DNA of 64,000 bases from Rotaria sordida (taxonomy: Eukaryota; Rotifera; Eurotatoria; Philodinida; Philodinidae), in NCBI GenBank assembly GCA_905250125.1, contig CAJNOL010001061.1:1-64000 (forward strand), read 5' to 3'. This document shows positions 12,101-24,263 of the stretch, one piece after another (positions within the stretch are counted from its first letter, which is position 1; each line of letters opens with the position of its first letter). Under the pieces are notes generated by a model, which was not told the origin of the DNA, made no database searches, and saw only the letters and a list, made by a program, of their open reading frames with translations. Position numbers and translations under genes: made by a program.

Positions 12101-12971
12101 CTTAGGCGTCTATGACTATCTTGTAAAGTTTTGAATTAAATCAGAAATGGTAACAGGATAAGCCTTGCAATATGTTTAGCTTCAACTATATATTTGAAAC
12201 ACTTGTTGATTTCTCTACGGATTCTCGCTCTTTATTGCTAAAACATTTAGCATAGATGCACTAATAGTGGATGTATCTGTGACATATGTCTGACATCAAA
12301 AGACGATAGTATGGAGAAATAATCGAAAAAATTCATTTCTGGTGGTACTAGCAAATATGCTTGTTCTCAAAAATGTTAAAATGACCTTTACAAAATTATC
12401 CAGTGTTTTATTACAAAACATTCTTCTATACAAAATCTAATTATTGGAACAACATGTAAAGTCTTTGCGGGATGTATTGATATGAGATTCATGAGATCTG
12501 AATCAGTTGCTGAGGAAGAATAAGTCTACGAAAATCGTTTCAAAATAAACTTAACACCTTGTAAACAGCATCATGCTCTATACAATCTGGAAGATCGATT
12601 ATCTCTTCAACCATTAACAACGACAGAAGAATATCATTCAGCAGGACGATATGTTGAACAGCTATTGATGGAAAATGATTGCGGGTTTTCCTATGTACTA
12701 GAACATATTGATCGTTTAACGGTTCAAGAAATGCAGCAAATCGATCAGATGGTTCTATTGGATTTGTGGGACAGTATACACCACCAGTACACAAAATACC
12801 ATATAAACCGTATACCATCTCTAAACTTCGCTCGACAAATTGGTAAATGATTTGCCCTTGAACGACACCTAAGCGGTGTAGATGATAGGCTACACGTTCG
12901 ACCTGTTCGATCAATTCGCTGTAAGTCCATACTTGATCATCGAGTACTACATCGATTTTTTGAGGATACAA
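9107..12971 (-). pseudogene. Broken non-ribosomal peptide synthetase (A-T-C-A)
   Basis: Minus-strand fragments, N to C. First adenylation domain: WTYSELIEQ and TGGVYCPTNP (12564-12971), then YLNDREHIANMF, DLVRYN, GRADFQIKVCGQRVEPAE, LRQYMVPSYF and NRKIGRKQLP (11143-11643). Carrier domain: SMSGSSLSF, with the phosphopantetheine serine kept at 11077-11079 but the usual GGD/HS altered. Condensation domain: TLFAQQRLW to NSHPIGIDGSS (10388-10852, HHxxxDG-like with the first His replaced), continuing past 9866. Second adenylation start: YGSVTYGKLLYYAQQLANHL and MSGGVYTPLN, running to the piggyBac TTAA. In-frame stops (for example just before the condensation motif) and frameshifts show decay. Motifs A3-A5 of the first A domain are absent. 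NRPSs are rare in animals, and horizontally acquired ones are reported from bdelloid rotifers. The substrate cannot be read because the A4-A5 pocket is missing. Confidence 0.85.
11644..12563. mobile_element. Mariner-type foldback element inside the NRPS
   Basis: A large imperfect palindrome. The left end TA-CAGGGTGTTTCGTCTATT and the right end (reverse complement TA-CAAGGTGTTAAGTTTATT) both lead into TTTGAAACGATTTTCGTA. The two arms then stay similar for roughly 400 bp each, with the centre near 12080. The outer TA on each side is the target duplication expected of Tc1/mariner elements. There is no transposase frame. It separates NRPS fragments ...IEHDAV from YLNDREH...; removing it with one TA leaves the reading frame open but does not restore motifs A3-A5. 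Confidence 0.85.
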
Positions 12972-14281
12972 TTAATCGGTATCCAAAACTTATTATAATA
13001 CGTAGAATAAGAAAGACATTCAGATAACTATGTTCAAAATGTGAAATATATGAGTAAAATCTGAAAAGAAAAATATTGAGAAATTCAATACGAAATTCAC
13101 AGCTATGAATATTTTAGTGTAATTATAAATGAAAAAAAAAAGGAGTCAAACAATTAATTAGAAATGGTAACTTAATTTCCAACACATATATAAAAATAGT
13201 CTCATATGTTTCGAGATGAACACGGTGTCAGTATATTAGAGTTTGGGCGATTTCAATATTTTATTTCTTATTGAAATATTGTTGATTAGAATTTTTTTCA
13301 TTACATTATTGCAATACTATCTTTAGAGTAAATATGAGAGTATGAATACAATCAAGAATAGAAATAGGGACGTTTCCAAGGAATTCTAGAGTGATCAAAC
13401 TTTCTTAACTTCACAGAATTATCAGAGTTCAGAATTTACAAAATTTAATCGTGGCTCAATAGCTTAAAAGGATTTGCAAATTAGTTTAATGGAATACAGC
13501 ATTTGAGTGATACTCAGTATCTGAAAACCTAGTTTAGTGTTTTTATATAGCCTGAAAATCAATATTATTGGACCTATTGGACATTTAAAGAACTATGAAA
13601 GAAATACTCCCGAGTAAAATAAAGTAAGTGAATTTTGAAAATGTTTTGATTTTACAGAGATAGATATTGTATCGAGACAACACACTCGATTTCTAAACCT
13701 AGAAGACGTCAGCTGGATGTTTGCTGATAGCAAGCACTTTATTCTTAAGCATCAGTAGACTCATTCTTGCTAGATTCTCATAATTGAGATCAATGGGTTT
13801 TATCAAATCATATAAAAAGTGATAAAGTCTACATTTACGGAAGTATTTCGATTGGGTTTTTCTTAAATTCAAAGTTTTGCATTGCTGATGACTAGGCCTG
13901 TATTGCAGTTAAAATTTCTAAGATACTTAACGATTCTTTTAAAGATTGAAAGATGTGCGTGGAACAAATTTCTTTTTGATAGTTTTCAATATTTTATTGT
14001 CGAGTCGTTTTTCAGAGTGGAAATTCTTATTTGCTATTTAGTTATGGCTATAGTTATTTCTACCATAAATTCAAAAATTTATGATCTATTAGGGACAGGT
14101 AGAGAAAAGACTCTTTTTGATGTTTGTACGATTACGATTCGCTGAAAGATAAATCGGTAATAATATTATCAAGGTTCTCTCGTTGTTTGATTACAAATGT
14201 TGCATTTGTTGTTACTTATTTAATCTGATTTTCATTCAAGATGATAAAAAAAAGAATTATAAACCAAATTTATCTTGACAA
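12972..14281. other. Non-coding stretch upstream of the NRPS remnant
   Basis: About 1.3 kb. The NRPS reading frame ends at a stop just upstream of 12971 and no N-terminal continuation was found. The only longer frame (13882-14145, 87 codons) has no recognisable content. No repeat ends were seen. Confidence 0.5.
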
Positions 14282-15083
14282 CCCTAGTGAACGTTTTGAG
14301 CTAAGGGTACCTATGTACTGAGAAAGCCTCAGCTAGGTACCCAATATGGGTACTTCGAAGAATCTCAGTAATTATACTGATGTAGGTACTGCATTGGGTA
14401 CCCATAGCAGTATGTATATTGAACAAGTACTTGTATGGATACCCTCACCTATAATTTTACTGAGGAAAGCTCTACAGGGTATCCTAGATTTGTCGCGTTC
14501 TGTGTAGCAACTGTTTATTCACCGTTTTCTTTTGCACATACGGCTTCATATAAACAACTCGACAAAACATAAGAAATTAATATTTTTTTTTACACTTATT
14601 TGTTCTAGATTATTTCTTGACTATTTACTAGTCGAGAACATGTCGATCTCGATCTTAAATTGAGAGAGAACTATCCTGAAGTAGTCTGATGGAGATCCGA
14701 TTAATTCAGAACCGGTCGGATTCCGAAATTTGATCTGCTCGAGCTTTTAGAATTGGAAAAATTGAATTAAATAAAATGAAAAAAATGTCATAAGTTGTTT
14801 TGAGAGAAAAAAAATGAAAAAAGTCAAAGATTAGGTTTAGTCATCAACATACTGCAATTTTGGCAATAGGGTACCTAAAAATACTGTGCAATAGTACTCA
14901 GTTGAGTATTTGATCAGTACCTTCAAGTACCCATTTACTAGAGATTTTCCAGCAGGATATCCGCCCCAGTACCTTATACGTACTTAAAAAAACTTTAAGC
15001 TACTTCAGTATCCGAAAGTTCCTGTGATATACTAGTAGCAGGGTGCTTTTTCCAGTACCCTTAGCTCAGTACATTCACTAGGG
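14282..15083. mobile_element. TIR element of about 800 bp with GGTACC-type internal repeats
   Basis: The terminal inverted repeat starts CCCTAGTGAACGTTTTGAGC on the left and, as reverse complement, CCCTAGTGAATGTACTGAGC on the right. It extends about 30 bp with four mismatches and ends in AAGGGTAC. Inside, 'gggtac' or 'gtaccc' motifs recur many times in the outer 200 bp on each side, leaving a unique centre near 14600-14850. There is no transposase frame. No convincing target duplication was identified, so the superfamily is undecided. Confidence 0.75.
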
Positions 15084-16297
15084 AAAGTAACAGTATTTTA
15101 TTATTCTTAGATGTAGAAAAACATCAATACTCTTATTGATTTACCAAAGCATGATATAATTAGAGTAATAAAAAACTTATGATTTAAAGAAACATTTTAG
15201 TGCAACCTATAATTGTATTTTTCATTATAATTTAATCGTAGACGCTATGAAATCGAAAACAAATTATTCAAAAAAAAGGATATTTTGATAATGTTATAAA
15301 AAAAAACACTTAATAAACATAATAATACTTGTTCTACAGAGATCCAATTCGCTCTATCTCCCACATAAAGCTAGAATGATTAATCTTCCTCCAATATGTA
15401 TATCTATGTCGTGAGTCGAAGAACTGGTGTCCAAATTTGAGCTATTTCTCATTTGCGAACATAAAGAAAATTAATTTTAAGTAAAATTAAATTATTTTAA
15501 ATTTTCGGTTGATTTTAACTTGACAATTTTATTACTTTTCTATAAAACGATTGGATTTCATTGTTAAATTTTAAAGATTTAATCAATGAGAACGTCTATA
15601 GGAAATAAATCATTTTGAAAAATTTTAATAAAAAGTTATTTTTATTTTAAGAAAAGATACTGTAATTGGTAGAGGACGTAAGTTTTAGATCAAAGATCGT
15701 ATTTAAATTTAGTGGAGCTAATGCAGTTTGTAGAAACTCATAATGTACGAGAAAGGTCGTCGATTTAGACTTAGCTAAGAAGAATTTTAATCAAAGTCGA
15801 TGCGAGATTTTAAAGAGGTTTTATCGTAATTTATAGTAGTAATTCAATTGTTATTATGTTTGTGAAGAGAAGCCGTTTGCCAATATTCATTTTTTAAACC
15901 CGTGTTTTTTTTTTGAATGTCATTTTCTGTATTTTTATTTTTGTATATAAATGTTTTGAAAACTCAATTGATTTGTCCCCATTCGATGTCTGATTCCATT
16001 TTATAATGGCAATTAAATGGTGTGTTCAAATTTAACAAAAAAAGCTCATGAAATTCATAATAACAATTATGTCTAACGAACTCAATGAATTGCAGCTCAT
16101 GAAAAGTAAAACTGAAGGTATAAGTTTTATTAAAATTGTTATGAATAAATTTTGTTTAAATTTAAAAAACAACGAAAATTTGAGACTTAAGATTGTGTTC
16201 TATTTGAATAATTTAAATTGAAAAAACAAACGATATCGAATTTGACAGGTTTTAAATCTCGAGTTGATGTTCGCAAATGAGAAGACACTCTCTACAA
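15084..16297. other. AT-rich non-coding sequence up to the gap
   Basis: No gene or repeat end recognised. Short frames only. Confidence 0.4.
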
Positions 16298-16397
16298 NNN
16301 NNNNNNNNNNNNNNNNNNNNNNNNNNNNNNNNNNNNNNNNNNNNNNNNNNNNNNNNNNNNNNNNNNNNNNNNNNNNNNNNNNNNNNNNNNNNNNNNN
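16298..16397. other. Assembly gap (100 N)
   Basis: A run of exactly 100 N, the conventional placeholder for a scaffold gap of unknown size. Distances across it should not be trusted. Confidence 0.98.
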
Positions 16398-16752
16398 CAT
16401 AATTTGTTTATTTATGCAATTTATTTTTGTTCGTATAAAAGTACAAATTTGATTAAATGCTTTAGAAAAATGTATGACAGTAAATTAATCTATCTACTCT
16501 ATTTGATTTAACGAACATTTTTTGTGTTCTAATAAAATAAAAATTAAAAGAAAAGTAAAACTTCTATTTTTGATCGTTTTCTAAATCACTGTTGAATAAT
16601 AAGTTTATAAAATGAATAAAAATTTATACAAAAAACTCAGTAAGAAAAAAAAATGTCTCAAGTTATATAAATGCAATCATGTAACATTGTATTATAAAGG
16701 ATAACTCGATTAGCTCAAATAATAAATAATAATATATTATTTTTATTTGTAT

Positions 16753-19700
16753 TTATACACGAGTGTCCAACATATGTGGATGCCATGAATTAGCATGATT
16801 AATCTAAAATAAATTTTAAGAAATAAATTCTTTCATTTTAATTTTTATAATAAAAAAATTCATACAGCATGAAATGCATCTATTGTAGTCTGTCGTCGGG
16901 ATTGTATATGTGGATTTTGAATACTTTCTTGTAGATAATTAATTTCCAATGATAATTGTTGTTCACGTGATATTGACGTCCTATTTTGATCATATCGACA
17001 ATAACAATTTGACCATAAAATTATATTAAATATACGCCAATCAACATAAAGATCTGAATGAAATTTTTGTGGTGATTCAATAAGATCATATTCATATTGT
17101 TCACCATTAATTGGTAATAATTCATGTGTTGATGATGAAACATCAAGTATAAAATGAATTGTTTTTGGTGATTCTAAGCGATAAGTTGTTCGATTTGTTG
17201 GTTGTCGAAAAGATGTATTTTGTTTTGGTGATAAATATCTTTTTGTTTGATTTGTTGTTTGTTGATGAGAATGAGATAATTTTTGTGAAGAAAATATAGA
17301 TGTATAATTTATTAATAAATGATATGTATGTGGATAAAGATAAAGTGAAAAATCAAATGATGATAAAAATAAAATATTTCTTGGACAATTTTGTATTGCA
17401 TAACGACGTTCAAGAACTGAATTAAAAACAAATGTATGATGATAACAATAACAAATACTATGATAAAGTTCAATTAAAAAATATTCAGTAAATTCAAATG
17501 AAAATGAATTTTGATTAATTAATTGATGAACACAATCAAGAAAGAGAAGAAAAACTGGTGACTAAAATAAATAAAATAAAATTCAATAAGAATTTATTAA
17601 CAAAACAAAAAACACAAACAAACTTCTTGTGCATTATTTCCGTTTGTATCAAAAAGAACTTGTCCAAAACGTTCACGAAATGGATGACCACGAATAAGCC
17701 ATTCACGAACAATTAATTCACAAAAACCTTTGATTGTACGACATTTAGGTCGAAGAAATATTTGAATTAATGATGACATTAAACAATTATTATCTATATC
17801 ACTTCCTATTTTAAAAAGAAATAAATTTAAAATAATTCATTAGGAATTTATTATTTTTCTTGAATTCATAAATAGTTTTTCTATCACTAATTAAAAATAC
17901 AAAATATAATGAACGTGAATGTTTTTTGTAATAGCTTTTGATAAAATCGACTTAGAGACTTGAAGTTTTTCCCATTCATGAGAGAACATCCGGGATCATC
18001 AACGTAAGTTCAGATTTGATGGATCAGCATTTGACCAATCAAAGGACTTCTTGGCGAAAATATTGAAAACGAGATTCTGAACTCTTTCGCTCTATACAAA
18101 CTTCAATTTTATAACTGCCTCCGTCCAAGAGTTACAAGGCTTTTCCTAAAACTCTCTGTTTCAGCAATTTGACCATAGAAGACTTCAAAAGAGCTCGAGA
18201 CATGGCTTATTCATCACGCTGAGTCGAATAGTGATGCTTATTTTCAGTTTTAAAGCGACCTGAAAGGCCATGATTTCAAGATTTTCAATACTTGCATTTG
18301 TTATGTTGTTTAGGGCAAATTTTTGAAATTTCATAAATACTAAAATAGTGGTTTCACACTGCTTTGAAATTGAAAATAAACATTATCATTCGACTTAGCT
18401 TGATGACTAATCTCTGTTTGAAGTCCTTTTACCGTCTTTCAAGGTCAAATTGCTGAAATCGGAAATCTTAGAAAAAGCTTTGTAACTCTTGAACGTAAAT
18501 AGCTGTGAAATTGGTGTTTGTGTAGATTGAAAGAGAAGATTTTTTTCTACTGATTGATCATATCATACTGTTTCTTTTCCATGTTTGAATCTGATAAAAA
18601 TCATCATAACTTCTTTTTTTTTTCATGATGATAAATCAAACTACTTAAACTAAATATCTTTCTCGGACTTCATTCAAGAAGATTTTACTTCTACCATATG
18701 AATGATAAGAAAACTTAAATAAAAATGTCTATTTTTGAAAATATTCAAATAAAATATTTTCATACCGACTAATGCAATATTTGTATAATTAAGTAATTTA
18801 GCTAATGATGCAGCACCATGTAAAGTTTTTGAAACATATTTAAGCCATTTACATGCATTTAATTTACTCAACCATTTATTATCATCATCATCGTCTACAA
18901 AGCAAAATTTATTGATTAAAAAAAAAAAATTATAATTAATAAAAATTTCTTTCTTTTTTTTCTTACCAGAAGTTATGACACATATTTCAATTAATTTTTC
19001 ATAACTAGTTTGTAAACGTTTTAAATTACATGGAAATTTTGATAGATTATAACGTTGAAATGATTGTTCATATACTTGATGAGAAGAAGAAATTAAATTT
19101 GTATCAGTTGCATTACGACGTAAACTAAAATATAAATTCTTTAAAAATCAAAGCAAATAATATTTGTCTATATAATCAATGATCACTTTTTGTATGCCAT
19201 CTTCTCATCATCTAATAACACGTTTTGTAAAGAAAAGTTTTGTTGCAAGGACTAAATTCTATTCGATCAATTTTCGATGCTACGAACACGATTATTAATT
19301 CATACGCAGTGAATATTTCAGTGATTAAAGAATCATAATTGTTAATTTTATTCTATTACGTATCATTGACAATGGCGTCCGATAAATAATAATTCAAGAT
19401 GTTGAGATCAGAATTACTTGTTGACTATCTGTGTGTGTCTACGAAATGTATGATATACTCTATGTACCACATCAATGTTTTCTGATGTGTACAAGATATT
19501 GTGTTGTTTTATTGATCGACGAAATTATCGATCAGCAGTAGAACCCGTGGGATCCAATATTTTTGGACTTGATCCATCCATACTTTCAGATAATCTTAAT
19601 AAAATTGGATAATCACTCCGAACATACGATATAAGGTGTAGGCCGAAAGTTTCTAGACAATTTAAATGCATTGTAAAACAGTGAGCTCTTACAGAATGTA

Positions 19701-22700
19701 TGTGACTCTTGAAAAGACTCAAATGAAACTTGTTTCAGGCATATTACAATATTTTATCGAATATATTGGAAGATACAAAAAATAACGATATATTTGAATA
19801 AATTATTTTTGCAAGCTGTTGAAATAGAGTAATAGCTTTTATAAAATCTATCTCAACAAAAATAACTATTTTTCTGATTTTCGTCTTAATGCAAAATGAC
19901 TTTCCGTCATAATTCTGCTATTTTTTTTTAGCGGATTAACTAAAACTTTCCATTCTTGCATTATTTTGTAGAGTCGAGATTACCCTTAAGTATTACATAT
20001 TTACAAAACTTATTTAATGTAAACTTGTCTTCAAAAAAAAATTAGATTTTTGCCTCCTCCAGAAAATGTTTTTTGAGTTCTCTCGACATTTACAGCTCAA
20101 TAGACTAACTAGAAACTTTCGGTTCACTCCTTAATTTTTTCCGATTTTTTTGTTTTTGATGACTAGCGCACCTTACAGATTTCTCAGATGATTAGACCCA
20201 ATGAGTTCTAACCAACAGTCATTTATCTTCAGATTAGGCATATCAAAGAACAACTTCAATATAATTTTCATGTAATAATGTTTCATCAGATACGAATATA
20301 ATTGGAAACATTAGATCACTTTGATAAGCACATAATCATGCTCATAATGTTTTTCATTTGAATATTTTGCATTAGTGAACAGAATTTTCTTCAATCGACG
20401 AGATGAAAAAAGTAAGTTGATCGTTTGCCACAAAAAAAAACAATCATGTTCGTCATATCGAAAATTAGTCGAATAGAATTTTTTATAAAACAAAGTTTTC
20501 GTCGGTACATAGTCATGAAAATATGACACGTCAAAAGTGCTCATTTTTTTTATTATAATCCATCACCAATACAAAAAGCAACGAATACACATACATATAC
20601 ATGCAATATTTAGAATATAGCAATGGTTACCGAGCATCTTTATGTATCTCACCCAAAATTGGGCGATTTTGGTGGTACCATCAATAATCTACTACTTGCT
20701 ATTTTAAGTTCATTGGTACATACCATTGGTGGATCATTATTAGGATTTGAACGTAAATTTTTCGGTAATCTTTTTGATAGATTTAAAAAACGAGATGATG
20801 ATGGTGATGATGCTTTCGGTAAACTTATTGGAAATTCAACACTGTTGAAAATTAAATAAAAAATTTTCGTTTTTTTTTCTTCCTCACAGTAAATGCTTTA
20901 CATTAAAAACAAATGTAACTACTATCAATATCAACTTACGGATCTCCAACTGTAAAAATATCTCCTATGCCTGGCATAGTAACAAGCATATATTGTATTG
21001 GACTTGTATTGTGTTGATGATGACGATTAATTTCAGCTTCAGATGTATGAGTCCAATGCCAAATCTATTTGTGTTTTTTTTTTGTAAAAATAAAATAGAT
21101 AAAAACAAACAAACGAAAAGTAAATCTTACTAAATCACTACAATCATCATTTTCATTGACATTTCTTAAACGAACAAATGGACCTTCTCTAGCATATTAG
21201 AAAACTAAGTGAATGAGAAAATTAAAAAATTTTTCAATTTCATACTGGTTTACAATATTTCCTTCATCAAATTTTGTTAAATCAACAATCCATTGTAATT
21301 CATTAGCATCTTTCAATTCATCATGCCAATCTTGGTAAGTCATATAACCTTTAATACGTGCATCATTACTTATACAAAAATCTAAAATAAGATAAAGACA
21401 GTAAAAACGAAAAAAACAAAGACAAGTTTTATATAGTTATAAAAATTCTTTACCAGCAGTATCATCATCGCCTGATCGTCCACTAGATGTAGATATTAAT
21501 GATGGTATTTGATAACTGTGTTGAAGTCTAGGAGATAGATTATTCATTGATGTTTGTTGCATAGCAAGATATGGATATAATTGTCCTTTATTTTGAAAAC
21601 GACAATGAACTTTTAATGCTTCGATATACTATAACAAAAAAAAAAGAGAAAAGAATAAGATAGATTAAAATATTTAAAAATCTAATATAAAATTTTTACA
21701 GTTTCCATTTTTGATATACATATGTCTTGTTTATTATTCATTGAATTCGATTTTGTAACTGAACATTTTGAGAATGTTATATTTCGAAAATCCTTTTAAA
21801 TTAAAATAGAAATAATTAAATTAAGTTAGGATAAAAAAAAAGAAAATCTTTTGTATACTCGAGTTATAATTGTAAATGCTCTTGTTTCTGATTGAATTTG
21901 ATTTTCATTTAAAAATGATTTAAATCCTGATCGAGAATTAACCGCTTTAAAAGAAAAATGAAATTATTAACAGATTCATATTAAATATACATATATTATA
22001 TACTTACGAGCAACATCTACTTTACAAATGGACGTTAATGGAATGTCATATTCACCAATATATTTATTTTCAGAGAAAATCTAAAAATAAAAAGACATTG
22101 AGTATTAAATTAATCATGTTATTGTAAATGGTAAGTATCTTTATAGAAATGAACAAATCAATGATGAAAAATTTTATAACTAAAGTAACTGACATGTAGA
22201 ATTCACCTGATTGGTTCGGATCTGAATGTTTTGAATCCGACGGATTCTACTGGTATATCAAAAGGTGACTTATTCCATATGTTTGTAAAATATTCATTCT
22301 CTTGATCGATGCTATTGAAGTTAGAACCCTTTAGACAGATTGAAAAAAAAAGCAAAATTTATTTGATAAAACTTTCGCTGGTCTTAATCGAATGTTTGAG
22401 ATAATTTAGCAAGTAGTTCTATGCATATTGAATAAGTGTGTATTTTTCGCCTTATACAGAATAATCAATAGAAAATGCATAGTTTCTCCTTTCATCCATT
22501 CATATACGATGGAAATATCCTAGGAGAATTCTGAAGCTATGCTTTATAGAAAACGTGAAACAGATAGATACTTAAAATTCGAAAAAAATTATCTCTTTTT
22601 ATTCATTAAGAAATCGTCGTTTATTATCAATCTAAAATCTTATATCGCAATCTAACAATACTACTCAATGTCTATGATTCTTTTATTTTTGATGCTATTC

Positions 22701-23405
22701 ATAATAGTTTTTATCAGATACATCTCTAACAAAACCGACATAGATTTCTACTCTCCGACTAACGAGAGAACATTTTCAACTAATCAATTGTTTTCTCTCC
22801 GAAAACTAATGAATTTCAAGTTATCGACCATCTTCATACACTGATTTTCTAGAAAACTAGTTTTCCGAACTAACAAACTTTTTGCCAAAAATTTTTTTTA
22901 CTCTCGTCACAAACAGAAAGCAATCGAAAATAAAGGACAAATCAACATCTATAAAATCACTAGAATTATACTTACAAGATTATTATTTGCTATTTCATTA
23001 TCTGGTGAAAATACAAGTCGAAATACTGTCATATATAAAGTTCCACATAAACGTTCACAACCATTTTCTATATATTCAACATTTCGTACATGTATATTCA
23101 ATGGAATTTCTTCTAAATAAATGAAAATTTCAATTTTTTTTTATTCTAACTTTTAAAAACAATTAAAATACAAACGTGGTAATAATTTTCGAACAATTTT
23201 TGTTAACTAAATGACAAAAAAAAAACAAAAATATATATGATAGATAATATTTATAAAATCATTTATTTACTTCTGGTAAAACATTTGGTAATGATTCTTT
23301 TCGTCGTGGTGTATCAATATTAGGATTATTAGAATTAAATCGAGATTGTTGATATCGACCAGCACTAACCGATCGAATACCGGCAATATTTCGACGAAAT
23401 GACAT
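16753..23405 (-). CDS. Myotubularin-related pseudophosphatase (MTMR10/12 type)
   Basis: About 14 exons on the minus strand, from MSFRRNIAGIRSVSAGRYQQ (start 23405) to DTRV (stop 16753-16755). The PH-GRAM domain is at 22970-23117 and 22010-22085 (GTLYMTVFRLVFSPD). The inactive phosphatase fold follows: DWHDELKDANELQWIVDLTK (21248-21382), WHWTHTSEAEI (20940-21066), KWLSKLNACKWLKYVSKTL (18764-18890), then IALVGSDIDNNCLMSSLIQI in place of the CSDGWDR loop, RTIKGFCELIVREWLIRGHP, and SPVFLLFLDCVHQL with FEFTEYFLIELYHS. The catalytic Cys and Arg are absent, as in the MTMR10-12 group, so it should be a scaffold for active myotubularins rather than an enzyme (family inference). Two introns exceed 900 bp: one holds repeat sequence (about 17995-18560), the other (19127-20939) a possible nested gene. 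It shares an 858 bp divergent promoter region with the ARMC5 homologue. Confidence 0.85.
17995..18560. repeat. Repeat family C copy in a myotubularin intron
   Basis: Two blocks resemble the element at 33285-33935: 'cagcatttgaccaatcaa' near 18030 and 'gtgtagattgaaagagaaga' near 18520, in the same order and spacing. It accounts for most of an unusually long intron. Ends are not sharply defined. Confidence 0.55.
20623..20859 (+). CDS. Possible nested small gene, unknown 78-residue product
   Basis: An intact ATG-to-TAA frame in the large myotubularin intron, on the opposite strand. The product starts MVTEHLYVSHPKLGDFGGTI, has a hydrophobic segment (NNLLLAILSSLVHTIGGSLL), then a basic/acidic tail (FDRFKKRDDDGDDAFGK). 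Codon choice resembles the real exons nearby (GGT, TTA, CGT, GAT), and AATAAA overlaps its end. The hydrophobic stretch could be a membrane helix or a membrane-active amphipathic helix. I do not recognise a family. Confidence 0.45.
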   Translation: MVTEHLYVSHPKLGDFGGTINNLLLAILSSLVHTIGGSLLGFERKFFGNLFDRFKKRDDDGDDAFGKLIGNSTLLKIK

Positions 23406-24263
23406 TTTATTTTTCAAAATTTAATTTATAGCCATTTCGAACTTAGAAATAAGGTTTATAAGAGAAATCTACAACTAAATACAAATATAATTCTCGTTTT
23501 CATTTGGTATAAAATTCATGATATATTCCTTCTTGAAATAATATTATTTCCTATCCTGTATCTTGAAGTATCATGTCGGTTGGTCACGCCCATATATTCC
23601 TGCGCAATAAATCTGACTAAGCTTAATAAATACTTATCTAAATTAATTGTGACTATCATGTGTATCTAATAAAGAAAAGAAAAGAATAATATGAAAGTAA
23701 TTATGATTGTTTTTGTCGTTTGTGCATATGATTACATTCGTCATACAATCATCAAATTGATTTGGTTAAAATTTTTGATTTAATACGCCCGAAAAGAGGT
23801 CCCTTCCACTGAATAGGTACTACCCTTACCCAGACAAAGAGGTCTTTGTATGTAATACAACGAACATAAATATGAAAATGATGTATATAATGCAGAACTA
23901 ACGCTTGAATTTCTTAACGTTGAAAATATCCCATAGGAGTTCAATGAATGATGTCGATGAATCATTACTTGACAATAGCTTATTAGCTATTTTATTAACC
24001 AATACAATTCAACAGAGACTCCTCTGTAATGAACAGTTAATTATCAGAAATATTCATATGATATAAAAAATTAAAATATATAAAATATTTCGGTTTTTGT
24101 GTATATATAAACAATTATTTTTATTTTAATAGCATTTCATTTATTAAAAACACAATATATTTGCTCATAAGTGAGTTGTACTAATTGTACTTTCGTTCAG
24201 TAGTACACGTATTGTGAAAATTAAATATTTTGTTTTACGAATACAAAAAAAATAAATAAAACA
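23406..24263. promoter_or_regulatory. Divergent promoter region between MTMR-like and ARMC5-like genes
   Basis: Head-to-head intergenic interval of 858 bp containing both start regions. No TATA box at a convincing distance was found on either side, and no repeat ends were recognised. Its role as a shared promoter is inferred from layout only. Confidence 0.45.

Noticed and set aside
13882..14145. Plus-strand ORF of 87 codons
   Set aside because: Hydrophobic by AT composition, no motif, no neighbours or splice context.
19525..20544. Minus-strand ORFs (65 and 77 codons) in the large myotubularin intron
   Set aside because: No family features and no splice sites linking them to the myotubularin frame; left as accidental.
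22882..23124. Plus-strand ORF of 80 codons
   Set aside because: Antisense shadow of the PH-GRAM exon of the myotubularin-like gene.
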